Notes: generated by a model not told the origin, from the sequence alone. Positions 17,755 through 27,450 are shown, counted from the stretch's first letter. The stretch: 64,000 nucleotides of DNA from an uncultured Flavobacteriales bacterium (GCA_943788405.1 CALSQD010000001.1:186001-250000); one strand, 5' to 3'. Made by a program: numbers and translations.

Positions 17755-19012
17755 AAAATACTTACACCTACTTTTTACACTATTAATTACAGTAGCTGCG
17801 CAAGCACAAAAACCTACATTATTCATGGGAGCTACTGCCCATTTAGGAAATGGAACAAAAATTGAAAATTCTGCCATAAGTATGCTTAATGGTAAAATTG
17901 AAATGGTTGCTGATGCGTCAATTATTCGTATTGACCCAAGTGCTTTTGATACCATTTATCGTGTACACGGCAAACACCTTTACCCTGCATTTATTGTACC
18001 CAATACAACATTAGGAATTACTGAAATTGATGCCGTTCGTGCTTCACATGATTATAATGAAACTGGCGGAATGAATCCTAATGTACGCTCACTTATTGCA
18101 TATAATACGGATTCTAAAATAGCAAAAACAGTAAGAAGTAATGGCGTACTTATAGCCCAAGTAACTCCTAGAGGAGGAACTATTTCCGGACAATCATCAG
18201 TAATGCATTTAGATGGTTGGAATTGGGAAGATGCTGCTTTAAAAACAGATGATGGAATACACTTAAATTGGCCTTCATCCTATTACCAAAGTGGTTGGTG
18301 GGCTGAGCCAGGAACAACCAAAGAGAATAAACACTATAATGAAAGTATCGCTAGAATAAAAGGGCTTTTCAAAAAAGCAAATGCTTATGAAAAATCTTCT
18401 AGTTTAATGGATTTAAAAATGGAAAGCATGAAAGGTTTATTTAATGGAAATAAAACGCTTTACATACATGCTAATAATGCAAATGATATGCTAGATGCCA
18501 TTTCGTTTACTAAGGAATTTGACATTAAAAAAATGGTAATTGTTGGAGCTGAAGATGCACTAAAGATTACTGATGACTTAAAAGAAAATAATATCTCGCT
18601 TATACTTAATAGAGTACATAGGTTACCTAGTAAAGTTGGTAGCCCGGTAGATGAGCCTTTTACTCAAGCAGCAAAATTACAAGAAGCAGGAATATTATTT
18701 TGCCTAAGTTATGAAGGTGAAATGGAAGCAATGGGAGCAAGAAACTTACCTTTTAGTGCGGGTACTGCTGTAGCCCATGGGCTTAATTACGAAAAAGCAA
18801 TCAGTAGTATTACTTTAAATGCTGCACAAATTCTAGGTATAAGTGAGTATTGTGGTTCTATTGAAAAAGGAAAAGATGCTACCTTTTTTATTAGTAGTGG
18901 AGATGCTTTAGATATGCGTACAAACAATGTAGAAAAAGCCTACATAAAAGGAATAGAAGTGGATTTAAATAACCACCAAAAAGAGCTGTTTAACAAGTAT
19001 AAAAACCGATAG
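17747..19012 (+). CDS. Exported amidohydrolase-like protein lacking the HxH metal motif
   Basis: A 421-residue protein starting MNKKYLHLLF with a signal peptide (1-21, ending A-A-Q-A-Q). ATG codons at 17744 and 17747 are both usable and overlap the previous stop. The amidohydrolase composite-barrel strands are recognisable (Y-P-A-F-I, the final I-E-K-G-K-D-A-T-F-F), but the expected H-x-H after the first strand is replaced by V-P-N-T-T-L-G. It therefore appears metal-site deficient. It may be a partner subunit of the larger protein, resembling its degenerate N-terminal unit. An earlier ATG at 17669 lies deep inside the upstream gene and is not favoured. Confidence 0.83.
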   Translation: MNKKYLHLLFTLLITVAAQAQKPTLFMGATAHLGNGTKIENSAISMLNGKIEMVADASIIRIDPSAFDTIYRVHGKHLYPAFIVPNTTLGITEIDAVRASHDYNETGGMNPNVRSLIAYNTDSKIAKTVRSNGVLIAQVTPRGGTISGQSSVMHLDGWNWEDAALKTDDGIHLNWPSSYYQSGWWAEPGTTKENKHYNESIARIKGLFKKANAYEKSSSLMDLKMESMKGLFNGNKTLYIHANNANDMLDAISFTKEFDIKKMVIVGAEDALKITDDLKENNISLILNRVHRLPSKVGSPVDEPFTQAAKLQEAGILFCLSYEGEMEAMGARNLPFSAGTAVAHGLNYEKAISSITLNAAQILGISEYCGSIEKGKDATFFISSGDALDMRTNNVEKAYIKGIEVDLNNHQKELFNKYKNR

Positions 19013-19023
19013 TTTATTTTTTC

Positions 19024-19031
19024 TATATTTG
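19024..19031 (+). promoter_or_regulatory. TAnnTTTG promoter box of the repeat lipoprotein
   Basis: TATATTTG, ending 16 nt before the ATG at 19048. The 13-base stretch TTTTCTATATTTG is identical to that ahead of the gene at 27473. Confidence 0.6.
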
Positions 19032-19047
19032 GGAAAATTTAAATCTC

Positions 19048-19692
19048 ATGAAAAAAATACTATATATACTTACGCTTAGCACTTTAATATTTGCTTGTAA
19101 AAAGGAAGAAGTAAAACCCACCAACACAACTACAACAGTTGAAGGCTGCATGGATATTAATGCCCTAAATTATAACCCTGATGCAACTGAAGATGATGGC
19201 TCCTGTCAATATGCAGCAGTAGAAGGATGTATGGATACACTTGCTATAAACTACAATCCTGAAGCAACTGAGGATGATGGGTCTTGTGAATACCTGCCTA
19301 CAGAATTAAAGCTATCTAGCATTACAATCAACTCAATGCCATTAACTAATAATGGTGCTAATTGGGATGCCGGAGTTTTCGGATTAGAAAATCCTGATGT
19401 TTTTTATGTATTAAAGGCTGGAAGTGATGAGATTTTTTCATCATCATCTCAGGATAATATTGATGCATGCCCAATATCGTTTACAGAGAATTTACCTTAC
19501 ACAATAAGCGATTTAACACAAGAATATACTATTGAACTTTGGGATAATGACCAAATTGCAGGTATTGGAACAAATGAACTTATGGGATCATGTAGCTTTA
19601 CCCCTAACGACTATATTACTGCAGGAGGAAGTGGAATAAATATTTCAAATAGTGAGATAGATTTGACTTTAGCTGTTGAGTGGATACAGTAA
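19048..19692 (+). CDS. Lipoprotein with two calcium-type repeats and a C2-like domain
   Basis: A 214-residue lipoprotein. The lipobox L-I-F-A-C puts the lipidated Cys at residue 17. Two 23-residue repeats follow at about 33-55 and 60-82, pattern G-C-M-D-x-x-A-x-N-Y-N-P-x-A-T-E-D-D-G-S-C. They are Asp-rich with paired Cys, as in modules common on exported proteins of marine Bacteroidota. The rest (about 85-214) is beta-rich and contains Y-T-I-E-L-W-D-N-D, which looks like a C2-type fold. Function is unknown; calcium binding or surface attachment is plausible (inference). A monocistronic gene with its own promoter. Confidence 0.8.
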   Translation: MKKILYILTLSTLIFACKKEEVKPTNTTTTVEGCMDINALNYNPDATEDDGSCQYAAVEGCMDTLAINYNPEATEDDGSCEYLPTELKLSSITINSMPLTNNGANWDAGVFGLENPDVFYVLKAGSDEIFSSSSQDNIDACPISFTENLPYTISDLTQEYTIELWDNDQIAGIGTNELMGSCSFTPNDYITAGGSGINISNSEIDLTLAVEWIQ

Positions 19693-19697
19693 AGTAA

Positions 19698-20114
19698 TTA
19701 CCTTTCCCAAACTAACTTCTTACCAAAGCCCAATTTATTATGGGTCATTTTTACGAATATAAGTTTCATTTCCCAAAGCTGAATTTCCATTAACCTTGCA
19801 TAAGGATAGGCTTTTAAATATTGCTTTTTTGCTACTTTTAACTCCTCCCCTTTTAGTTCTACTATTTCGCCTAAAAGCTGTACACCTTGTATTTTACCAA
19901 CTGCTTTTGTTTCCAAAGCAATACTTCCAGCAACTTTTGGGTTTTCTATAAAATCAGTAGCGTGTTTGGTTTTGGTATCAGAAGAAAAGATAAAACTATT
20001 TTGCTTTTGAGAATAAACATAAAAGACATTACAACAATAAGGAACATTATTTTTACTTGTAGCTAAAGTTAATAAATGATGTTCATTAATAAAATCAATT
20101 ATACTTTTATCCAT
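19698..20114 (-). CDS. YhbP-like (UPF0306) flavin-binding-fold protein
   Basis: A 138-residue split-barrel protein of the pyridoxamine 5'-phosphate oxidase-like superfamily. It matches the E. coli YhbP pattern from memory: K-T-K-H-A near residue 50, G-V-Q-L-L-G-E-I, W-E-M-K-L-I-F-V-K-M and the C-terminal L-G-F-G-K-K-L-V-W. The biochemical role of this group is not established. It starts 3 bp after the trpS stop on the same strand, so it is probably co-transcribed. Confidence 0.8.
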   Translation of the reverse strand: MDKSIIDFINEHHLLTLATSKNNVPYCCNVFYVYSQKQNSFIFSSDTKTKHATDFIENPKVAGSIALETKAVGKIQGVQLLGEIVELKGEELKVAKKQYLKAYPYARLMEIQLWEMKLIFVKMTHNKLGFGKKLVWER

Positions 20115-20117
20115 AAT

Positions 20118-21086
20118 TTAGTAACCTATATTCTGGCGAACTCTTTGTAAAACATCCTTTGCAATTACCTTTGCTTTAGCTGCTCCTTTTGCTAATTCAG
20201 TATCTAGAATATCTTTATTCTCCATTAAGTGATTGAACTTTTCACGCTCTGCTGAAAACTTATCACAAATCAGTTCAAACAATTCCTGCTTTGCATGACC
20301 AAATCCATAATTACCCCCTGAATATTTATCACATAGAGCGGCTGCTTGCTGCTCAGTAGAAAGCAATTTATATATTTTATAAATATTACAAATTGTAGCA
20401 TCTTTAGCGTCTTCCATAGGAGTTGAATCCGTTTTGATGCCCATAATTTGTTTCCTCAATTTTTTATCTGATTGAAAAATATCAATAAAATTATTGTAGG
20501 ATTTACTCATTTTTTGTCCATCTGTACCAGGGACTATCATTACTCTTTCATCCACTTTAGTTTCGGGTAATACAAATGAATTCGGATATTTATGATTAAA
20601 TCTGGATGCTATATCTCTAGTGATTTCCAAATGCTGAACTTGGTCCTTTCCTACAGGAACAATATTAGCATCATACAATAAAATATCGGCAGCCATTAGT
20701 ACAGGATAAGTAAAAAGGCCTGTATTTACTTCTGATAATCTATCTGATTTATCCTTGAAAGAATGTGCTAATTGAAGTCTCTGGTAAGGAGCAAGGCAAT
20801 TCAAATACCAAGTTAGCTCACAAACCTCAGCTACATCTGATTGACGATAAAACAGGTTTTTTTCAGTATCAAAACCAAAAGCAAGCCAAGCGGCAGCAGT
20901 AGCATAAGTATTTTCTCTTAATTGTGCCGCATCTCTTATTGAGGTAAAGGAGTGTAAATCAGCAATAAAAAACAAACTTTCATTTTTCTCATCTTTTGAA
21001 AGCTCAATAGCTGGAATTATTGCTCCTAATAAATTCCCTAGATGTGGCGTTCCTGTACTTTGTATTCCTGTTAATATTCTTGCCAT
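20118..21086 (-). CDS. trpS: Tryptophanyl-tRNA synthetase
   Basis: A 322-residue class I synthetase that charges tRNA-Trp. The HIGH-type motif is G-T-P-H-L-G-N near residue 12, and the KMSKS motif K-M-S-K-S-Y-N-N is intact. The family F-x-Y-P-V-L-M-A-A-D-I-L-L-Y segment is present. Length is normal. It leads a two-gene unit with the YhbP-like gene and is divergent from plsC, with about 50 bp between the starts. Confidence 0.97.
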   Translation of the reverse strand: MARILTGIQSTGTPHLGNLLGAIIPAIELSKDEKNESLFFIADLHSFTSIRDAAQLRENTYATAAAWLAFGFDTEKNLFYRQSDVAEVCELTWYLNCLAPYQRLQLAHSFKDKSDRLSEVNTGLFTYPVLMAADILLYDANIVPVGKDQVQHLEITRDIASRFNHKYPNSFVLPETKVDERVMIVPGTDGQKMSKSYNNFIDIFQSDKKLRKQIMGIKTDSTPMEDAKDATICNIYKIYKLLSTEQQAAALCDKYSGGNYGFGHAKQELFELICDKFSAEREKFNHLMENKDILDTELAKGAAKAKVIAKDVLQRVRQNIGY

Positions 21087-21125
21087 TCTATTTTTTTAAT
21101 TTTGATGTTGTAAAAATAGGATTTT

Positions 21126-21133
21126 TATCTTTG
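21126..21133 (+). promoter_or_regulatory. TAnnTTTG promoter box of plsC-gatC
   Basis: TATCTTTG followed by CCAC and the ATG at 21138. A gap of 4 nt implies a leaderless or nearly leaderless mRNA. Confidence 0.6.
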
Positions 21134-21137
21134 CCAC

Positions 21138-21878
21138 ATGAAATGGATCGGGTATCTTTTAAGTACACTTTGGCGAATATGGTTTTTACTAATGTTTATG
21201 TTGGTTTTTATCCTGTTTATGCCTGCCCTATTTTTTTTCACTGCAATAATCAAAAATGAAATTATTGTTGCTCATCTTACTCGCTATTGGTCCAAACTTA
21301 CAATATACCTTTCTTTTATTTTTCCTAAAATAGAATGGGAAGAAAAACTATCAAAAAGTGAACAATACATTTTCTGCCCCAACCATGTTTCTACCTTAGA
21401 TATTCCATTTATATTAGCTGTTTTACCTTTCCCATTACAATATATTGGGAAAGCAGAATTAGCTAAAATTCCATTATTTGGTTATTTCTACAAACACAAT
21501 ACTGTAATAGTAGATAGATCAAAGAAAAGAGATTCTTATGCAGCATTTGTCCGTGCAGGAAAAAGATTAGAAAAAGGCTTAAACATTTGTATCTTTCCTG
21601 AAGGAGGAATACCAAAAAACAAAACTTTATTAAAGAAATTTAAAAACGGACCTTTTCGTTTAGCAATTGAAAAAAACATTAAAATAGTACCTATTACTAT
21701 GCCTGATAATAAACGTATGTTCCCTGAGGAATACTTTAAAGGAAGCCCAGGAATTGTACGCATAAAAGTACATAAGGCTATTGACCCAAATAACTTAGCA
21801 GAAAAAAGTATAGAAAATTTGAATACTTCAGTTTACAACACTATTTTTGAGCAATTAAATACCTATGGAAGTAAATAA
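21138..21878 (+). CDS. plsC: 1-acyl-sn-glycerol-3-phosphate acyltransferase
   Basis: A 246-residue membrane-associated acyltransferase that makes phosphatidic acid from lysophosphatidic acid. A hydrophobic helix (about 8-35) precedes the catalytic N-H-V-S-T-L-D motif (H-x4-D), and the substrate motif F-P-E-G-G is present with the later V-P-I-T-M. The ATG at 21138 directly follows the promoter box. The gatC start lies 14 bp inside its 3' end. Confidence 0.93.
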   Translation: MKWIGYLLSTLWRIWFLLMFMLVFILFMPALFFFTAIIKNEIIVAHLTRYWSKLTIYLSFIFPKIEWEEKLSKSEQYIFCPNHVSTLDIPFILAVLPFPLQYIGKAELAKIPLFGYFYKHNTVIVDRSKKRDSYAAFVRAGKRLEKGLNICIFPEGGIPKNKTLLKKFKNGPFRLAIEKNIKIVPITMPDNKRMFPEEYFKGSPGIVRIKVHKAIDPNNLAEKSIENLNTSVYNTIFEQLNTYGSK

Positions 21879-22155
21879 CAAACTTATAAAAGATTTATCA
21901 CGCCTTGCAAAGCTAAATTTTGATGAACAAGCTGCCGATAAAATGAAGGGAGACCTAGATAAGATAATTGGTTTTGTAGATAAATTATCCGAAATAGATA
22001 CTGAAGGAATTGAGCCACTTATTTACTTAAGTGAAGAGGTAAATGTATTGAGAGCAGATGAGATTAAGCATGAAGTATCACAAGAAAGCGCATTAAAAAA
22101 TGCTCCTCAAAAAGATTCTGATTATTTTAAAGTACCTACTGTTTTAAAAAAATAG
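21865..22155 (+). CDS. gatC: Asp/Glu-tRNA amidotransferase subunit C
   Basis: A 96-residue GatC, the small stabilising subunit of the GatCAB amidotransferase that converts Glu-tRNA-Gln or Asp-tRNA-Asn. The family pattern L-A-K-L-N-F near the start, then I-x-G-F-V-D-K-L and the end D-Y-F-K-V-P-T-V are visible. It overlaps plsC by 14 bp, so it is translationally coupled. Its stop abuts, without overlap, the stop of the convergent aminotransferase gene. gatA and gatB are not in the window. Confidence 0.93.
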   Translation: MEVNNKLIKDLSRLAKLNFDEQAADKMKGDLDKIIGFVDKLSEIDTEGIEPLIYLSEEVNVLRADEIKHEVSQESALKNAPQKDSDYFKVPTVLKK

Positions 22156-23622
22156 TTATAGCTTAAACCAGCTTTCTGCTCTTGTTTTATTCTTTTGAGC
22201 ATAAACATCTTCCTTGTAAACAAACTCATTACTTTTTGGATTATAGCTATAATCTAAAGCCATTTCTTTATGATTTTTAGCAATATCTTCAATGGCATCC
22301 ATAATAAAATGCATTTCCTTATCGGTCATAGTTGGATGAATTGACATACGCACCCAACCAGGTTTTGAAGTTAAATCCCCATCATTTATTTTAGAGGTAA
22401 TAGAGCAAGATTGGTCAGTATCAATATTTAATAAAATATGTCCGTAAGTTCCAGCACAAGAGCAACCTCCTCTTACCTGAATTCCATATTTATCATTCAA
22501 TAATTGTACCGCTAAGTTAAAATGTAAATTATCAATATAAAAGGAATACACTCCTAAGCGTTCAGGGAAGTTGTCTGCTAACACATGTACATTATCCAAC
22601 TCAGCAAATTTACTCCAAACAATTTGATGCAATTCATGCTCCCTATCCAAAATATTTTGAACTCCCATTTTTTCTTTCAACTGTATACAAAGAGCCGTCT
22701 TTATCGTTTGTAAAAAAGCAGGTGTTCCGCCATCTTCTCTTGCTTCAATATCATCCACATATTTATGTTCTCCCCAAGGGTTAGTCCAATCAACAGTTCC
22801 TCCACCAGGATTATCTGGCACCTTATTAGTATATAATTCTTTCTTAAAAGCTAAAATTCCAGTTGCACCAGGCCCTCCTAAAAATTTATGTGGCGAAAAG
22901 TAAATTGCATCCAATTGTTGCTTAGGATTTTCAGGGTGCATATTAATATCAATATAAGGTGCTGAACAGGCAAAATCAACAAAACATAGCCCTCCATTTT
23001 CATGCATTATTTCAGCAATATCATAATAAGGAGTAAACACACCTGTAACATTTGAACAAGAAGTTACAGCAGCAATTTTTAATTTTCTATCAGCATATTT
23101 ATCCAATAAAGGCTGAAAAGCCACCAAGTCAATATGCCCATCTTTTGTATGAGGAACTAATGCTACCTCAGCAATTGTTTCCAACCATGAAGTTTGATTA
23201 GAGTGATGCTCCATATGCGTTACAAAAACAATAGGGCGGTTCTTAATTTCTACCTCATTCCTATATTTTTCGTGAATTTTTAATCCTAGAATCCTTTGGA
23301 ATTTATTCACCAACATAGTCATTCCTGCACCACCTGAAATAAGCACATCATTATCATTAACGCCAATATGGTTTTTAATAATATGGGTAGCTTCATGAAA
23401 AGCTAAACTCATAGTTGCTCCTGTAGTTGATGTCTCAGTATGGGTATTAGCTACAAAAGGGAAAATTTCATTATTTAATTTTTCTTCAATTCCTTTATAT
23501 ATTCTTCCACTTGCTGTCCAATCAGCATAGATTATTTTTTGTTCACCAAAAGGAGAACTAAAAGTTTGATCTCTACCAACTACATTATTTCTGAAAGGTG
23601 TAAAATATTTTTCTAAGCTCAT
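22156..23622 (-). CDS. Class V aminotransferase (cysteine desulfurase-like)
   Basis: A 488-residue PLP enzyme. The internal aldimine Lys is in S-P-H-K-F-L-G-G-P-G. Upstream are S-G-G-A-G-M-T and T-H-M-E-H-H-S-N-Q. A Cys-containing loop, R-G-G-C-S-C-A-G-T-Y-G-H, lies near residue 395. It resembles the SufS/Csd fold but is longer and is not next to suf genes, so sulfur mobilisation is possible but unproven. It lies 7 bp after the LD-carboxypeptidase gene and is likely co-transcribed with it. Confidence 0.87.
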   Translation of the reverse strand: MSLEKYFTPFRNNVVGRDQTFSSPFGEQKIIYADWTASGRIYKGIEEKLNNEIFPFVANTHTETSTTGATMSLAFHEATHIIKNHIGVNDNDVLISGGAGMTMLVNKFQRILGLKIHEKYRNEVEIKNRPIVFVTHMEHHSNQTSWLETIAEVALVPHTKDGHIDLVAFQPLLDKYADRKLKIAAVTSCSNVTGVFTPYYDIAEIMHENGGLCFVDFACSAPYIDINMHPENPKQQLDAIYFSPHKFLGGPGATGILAFKKELYTNKVPDNPGGGTVDWTNPWGEHKYVDDIEAREDGGTPAFLQTIKTALCIQLKEKMGVQNILDREHELHQIVWSKFAELDNVHVLADNFPERLGVYSFYIDNLHFNLAVQLLNDKYGIQVRGGCSCAGTYGHILLNIDTDQSCSITSKINDGDLTSKPGWVRMSIHPTMTDKEMHFIMDAIEDIAKNHKEMALDYSYNPKSNEFVYKEDVYAQKNKTRAESWFKL

Positions 23623-23629
23623 ATTAATT

Positions 23630-24526
23630 TTATTCTTGCGACAAACTTACGCCATTTTCATTTATTTCCAATACTGACTTCAATCCTAATCTTATGCACC
23701 TATTATCCTCTAAATGCCCTGCAGGAAAACCAAAACAAATAGGAAAATCATATTCTCTAGTATGTTCCAAAATTATTTCCTCAGTCGTTTTCCCAAAAGG
23801 AATTACATTATCATTCATATCACTCATCCCCCCTACAATTAAGCCTTTTAATTTTGTAAATTTTCCATTTCGTTTTAAGTTCATTATCATCCTATCAATA
23901 TGGTATAGGTACTCATCCAAATCTTCAATAAATAATATTTTTTCATCCGTATTTATATCCGAATTAGATCCCAATAAACTGTATAAAATAGATAAATTCC
24001 CGCCTACAACCTCAGCCTCCACTTTTCCAAATTTATTAAAAGGCTGAGCTTTACAGGTTATACTTTCCTCATGTCCAAAAAGGGATTTTTTTAATGACGA
24101 CAAACTTTCCTTAGTATTACCTTCAAAATTAATAGGCATAGTAGCGTGTAAACTTGCAAACCCTAACCTATTCAAATGAGAATGCAAAACTGTAACGTCA
24201 CTATAGCCTACTATCCATTTTGGGTTATTTTTTAATGTAGAAAAATCAATATTATCAATTATTTGTACTGTTCCATAGCCACCCCTTGCGCATAAAATTG
24301 CCTGAACAGAACTATCATCAATCATATTTTGCAAATCAGCACTTCTTTGCTGTATTGTTCCTGAAAACTGATTATCAGATAAAAACAAATTCTTTCCTAA
24401 AACAACTTTTAACCCCCAGATCTCCAATACTTTTATTGCTGGGTTTAACTCTTCTAAAGTTATTTTTCTGGCAGTAGAAATAATACCAATTTTATCTCCA
24501 ATCTTTAAATTTTTAGGGATTATCAT
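23630..24526 (-). CDS. LD-carboxypeptidase (peptidase S66)
   Basis: A 298-residue serine peptidase that trims the terminal D-Ala from murein tetrapeptides during recycling. The catalytic Ser lies in V-G-Y-S-D-V-T, the Glu in I-E-D-L-D-E-Y and the His in P-A-G-H-L-E-D-N. The start at 24526 (MIIPKNLKIGDKIG) matches the family N-terminus. An in-frame ATG at 24595 would add 23 poorly conserved residues and cross into metG. The aminotransferase gene follows after 7 bp. No signal peptide is seen, which fits a cytosolic role. Confidence 0.92.
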   Translation of the reverse strand: MIIPKNLKIGDKIGIISTARKITLEELNPAIKVLEIWGLKVVLGKNLFLSDNQFSGTIQQRSADLQNMIDDSSVQAILCARGGYGTVQIIDNIDFSTLKNNPKWIVGYSDVTVLHSHLNRLGFASLHATMPINFEGNTKESLSSLKKSLFGHEESITCKAQPFNKFGKVEAEVVGGNLSILYSLLGSNSDINTDEKILFIEDLDEYLYHIDRMIMNLKRNGKFTKLKGLIVGGMSDMNDNVIPFGKTTEEIILEHTREYDFPICFGFPAGHLEDNRCIRLGLKSVLEINENGVSLSQE

Positions 24527-24553
24527 AAATGCAATTTTATTCAGTTTAAAACT

Positions 24554-24561
24554 TATCTTTG
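24554..24561 (+). promoter_or_regulatory. TAnnTTTG promoter box of metG
   Basis: TATCTTTG followed by C, ending 24 nt before the ATG at 24586. Confidence 0.6.
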
Positions 24562-24585
24562 CAAAAATAATTTTTTCTGAGAGAA

Positions 24586-26280
24586 ATGAGCACAAAAAGA
24601 TACACAGTTACTTCAGCACTACCTTACGCTAATGGCCCTTTACATATCGGGCATATTGCTGGGGCATATTTACCAGCAGATATTTATGTAAGATATTTAA
24701 AAGGAAAAGGACATGATGTTGCCTTTGTTTGTGGATCAGATGAACATGGAGCCGCAATTACTTTGCGTGCCAAAAAAGATAGTGTTTCTCCTCAAGAAAT
24801 TGTTGATGAATATCATAACATCAATAAAAAGGCATTTGCTGATTTTGGAATTGACTTTAGTATCTACCACAGAACATCAGATGAATTACACCATGAAACA
24901 GCACAAGAGTTTTTTAAAACTCTAGAAGATAAAAATGTGTTCACTAAAAAAACTGCTGAACAATTTTATGATAAAGAAAACAAGCAATTTTTAGCAGACA
25001 GATACATTAGTGGCGAATGCCCAAAGTGTAATGCTGCTGGAGCTTATGGCGACCAATGTGAAAAATGTGGTTCAGCACTAAGCCCTGAAGAGTTAATAAA
25101 TCCTAAATCAACTTTAAGCGGTAATACTCCTGTTAAAAAAGAAACTTCACATTGGTATTTACCAATGCAGGACCATGAAAAATGGTTAAAACCTTGGATT
25201 GAAGATGGGATATTGAATAGTGAAAATCATCATGACCCAAAAACTTGGAGAAGTCAAGTAATTGGGCAATGTAAATCATGGATTGATGGAGGCTTACAAG
25301 CCAGAGCAATGACGCGTGATTTGGATTGGGGAGTAAAAGTGCCTATAAAAGATGCTGATGGGAAAGTGCTTTATGTTTGGTTAGACGCCCCTATTGGCTA
25401 TATTTCAGCAACAAAACAATGGGCTGCTGATAACGGGAAAAACTGGGAGGACTATTGGAAAAATGAAGAAACGGAATTAGTCCATTTTATTGGAAAAGAC
25501 AATATTGTTTTCCATTGTATTATTTTTCCAATCATCTTAAAAGCACATGAAGGCTACATATTACCAACTAATGTTCCTGCTAATGAGTTCTTGAATTTAG
25601 AAGGAAAAAAACTATCTACTTCTCGTAATTGGGCAATTTGGTTGCACGAATATCTGGAAGATTTTAAAGGACAAGAAGATGCTTTGCGTTATGCCCTTTG
25701 TGCTACAGCTCCTGAAAGTAAAGACACTGATTTTACTTGGGCTGATTTTCAAGCAAGGAACAATAACGAATTGGTAGCTATCTTTGGTAACTTTATAAAT
25801 CGTGTTGTGGTTTTAACCAATAAATATTGGGAAGGGGTTGTTCCCTCTTGCAATACACTAGAGGATTATGACAAAGAGATATTAGAAAAACTGAAGGAGT
25901 TTCCTGATAAAATTGGAGCTTCTATTGAAAAATATCGTTTCCGTGAAGCCTTAGTGGAATTGATGAATTTAGCCCGATTAGGAAACAAATATCTAGCCGA
26001 TACTGAACCTTGGAAACTGAAGAAAATTGATGAGGCTAGAACCGAAACAATAATGAATATCGCTATGCAAATAGCAGCTTCTTTGGCTATTTTATCCGAA
26101 CCTTTTATGCCTTTTTCATCTGAAAAACTTAAAGGTATCTTATCGCTTAACAATGTAACTTGGAATGATGCTGGAGGTATTATTATTGCTGATAATCATA
26201 AAATAAATCCTGCTACACATTTATTCAATAAAATTGAGGATGAGCAGATTGAGCAGCAATTAGAAAAATTAAAACAATAG
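24586..26280 (+). CDS. metG: Methionyl-tRNA synthetase, core-length form
   Basis: A 564-residue class I synthetase. Motifs: G-P-L-H-I-G-H, the zinc knuckle C-P-K-C plus C-E-K-C near residue 145, and the KMSKS equivalent G-K-K-L-S-T-S-R. The anticodon-binding helical domain is complete to about residue 545. It ends in E-Q-Q-L-E-K-L-K-Q, exactly where many Bacteroidota MetG proteins continue into a C-terminal EMAP-II/Trbp111-like tRNA-binding domain of about 110 residues. That domain is absent here in all frames before the next gene. The core alone can aminoacylate, as shown for truncated E. coli MetG. Confidence 0.96.
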   Translation: MSTKRYTVTSALPYANGPLHIGHIAGAYLPADIYVRYLKGKGHDVAFVCGSDEHGAAITLRAKKDSVSPQEIVDEYHNINKKAFADFGIDFSIYHRTSDELHHETAQEFFKTLEDKNVFTKKTAEQFYDKENKQFLADRYISGECPKCNAAGAYGDQCEKCGSALSPEELINPKSTLSGNTPVKKETSHWYLPMQDHEKWLKPWIEDGILNSENHHDPKTWRSQVIGQCKSWIDGGLQARAMTRDLDWGVKVPIKDADGKVLYVWLDAPIGYISATKQWAADNGKNWEDYWKNEETELVHFIGKDNIVFHCIIFPIILKAHEGYILPTNVPANEFLNLEGKKLSTSRNWAIWLHEYLEDFKGQEDALRYALCATAPESKDTDFTWADFQARNNNELVAIFGNFINRVVVLTNKYWEGVVPSCNTLEDYDKEILEKLKEFPDKIGASIEKYRFREALVELMNLARLGNKYLADTEPWKLKKIDEARTETIMNIAMQIAASLAILSEPFMPFSSEKLKGILSLNNVTWNDAGGIIIADNHKINPATHLFNKIEDEQIEQQLEKLKQ

Positions 26281-26334
26281 CATTTACTATGCATGCATAA
26301 TAAATTGTATATTAGCAACCTAAATAAAAAAACT

Positions 26335-27441
26335 ATGAAAAAACTATCTACCCTTCTTGCTTTAACCTTTATTAGTGCTTTTACTTTTGCGCAATGTGAC
26401 GGAAGATATCAAACAGAAATTTTTAGTTCAGTTACCGTTACTGAAGTGAATTACTCTGATGTTTATACTGATAATGCACATAAAATGGATATCTATACTC
26501 CTGATGGAGATACTGAAATCAATCGCCCTGTTATTTTATTTGTGCATGGAGGTTCTTTTTATGGAGGAGATAAAGCTGATGTTCATTGTACTGATTTTTG
26601 TGAAGAATTTGCAAAAAAAGGATATGTGGTTGCATCTGTAAATTATCGTTTAGTTTCATTAATTAATATTGCTAGTTTTTTAACTAATCAGGATGAGCAA
26701 TATGATGAAGTACTAAAGGCTACTTTTGACTTAAAAGCTGCTGTTCGTTTTTTCAGAAAAGACTTTGCAAATGGAGATACTTATGGCATTGACCCAAATA
26801 CTATTTTTGCAGGAGGTTATTCTGCAGGAGCTGTTACTGCTATTCATTTAGCTTATTTAGATAGTGTTTCTCAATTACCAACTAGTCCTTTTGACATACA
26901 AGCTGTTGCAAATAACTTAGGAGGTATTGAAGGAGATGCTGGAAACCTAGGTTATTCTTCTTCAATAAATGGGATTATTAGTTTTGCAGGAGGAATTAAT
27001 GATTTAAATTGGATTGATGCTAATGATGAACCTATCGTGAGTTGCCAAGGTGATCAAGATGCTACTGTAAATTATAATTGCGGACCTGGACTTGGAAATC
27101 CAAGTGTACTTACCCTTTGTGGTGCTGGAGAAATGCATCCTATTGCAGATAATTTAGGGCTTATTAATGACGCTTTAATATTTGCTGGAACAGGACATGG
27201 ATGGGGAGCTTTAGGTGCTGCTAGTAATGAATATGTACAAGCAATGGATTTTACAACTGACTTCCTATTTCCATTATTACCTTGTAACAATACAACTGCT
27301 ATTACTGAAATAAATTCTACTCAAAGAAAATTACTTAAAATTACTGATGTATTAGGGAGGACAACTCAAGTAATAAAAAATACTCCTTTATTTTATATTT
27401 ATGATGATGGAACGGTAGAAAAGCAAGTAATCATAAACTAA
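26335..27441 (+). CDS. Secreted alpha/beta-hydrolase (carboxylesterase-like) with T9SS tail
   Basis: A 368-residue exported hydrolase. A signal peptide spans residues 1-19 (ending T-F-A-Q). The carboxylesterase oxyanion motif H-G-G-S-F-Y-G-G and nucleophile elbow G-Y-S-A-G are present, and a catalytic His is likely in G-T-G-H-G-W-G. The last 40 residues (L-G-R-T-T-Q-V-I-K-N, then Y-D-D-G-T-V-E-K) match a T9SS C-terminal sorting tail found in this lineage, so it is likely secreted or surface bound. The start at 26335 is chosen because it gives a clean signal peptide; an ATG at 26293 adds 14 residues without one. Confidence 0.87.
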   Translation: MKKLSTLLALTFISAFTFAQCDGRYQTEIFSSVTVTEVNYSDVYTDNAHKMDIYTPDGDTEINRPVILFVHGGSFYGGDKADVHCTDFCEEFAKKGYVVASVNYRLVSLINIASFLTNQDEQYDEVLKATFDLKAAVRFFRKDFANGDTYGIDPNTIFAGGYSAGAVTAIHLAYLDSVSQLPTSPFDIQAVANNLGGIEGDAGNLGYSSSINGIISFAGGINDLNWIDANDEPIVSCQGDQDATVNYNCGPGLGNPSVLTLCGAGEMHPIADNLGLINDALIFAGTGHGWGALGAASNEYVQAMDFTTDFLFPLLPCNNTTAITEINSTQRKLLKITDVLGRTTQVIKNTPLFYIYDDGTVEKQVIIN

Positions 27442-27450
27442 AAAATTTTC

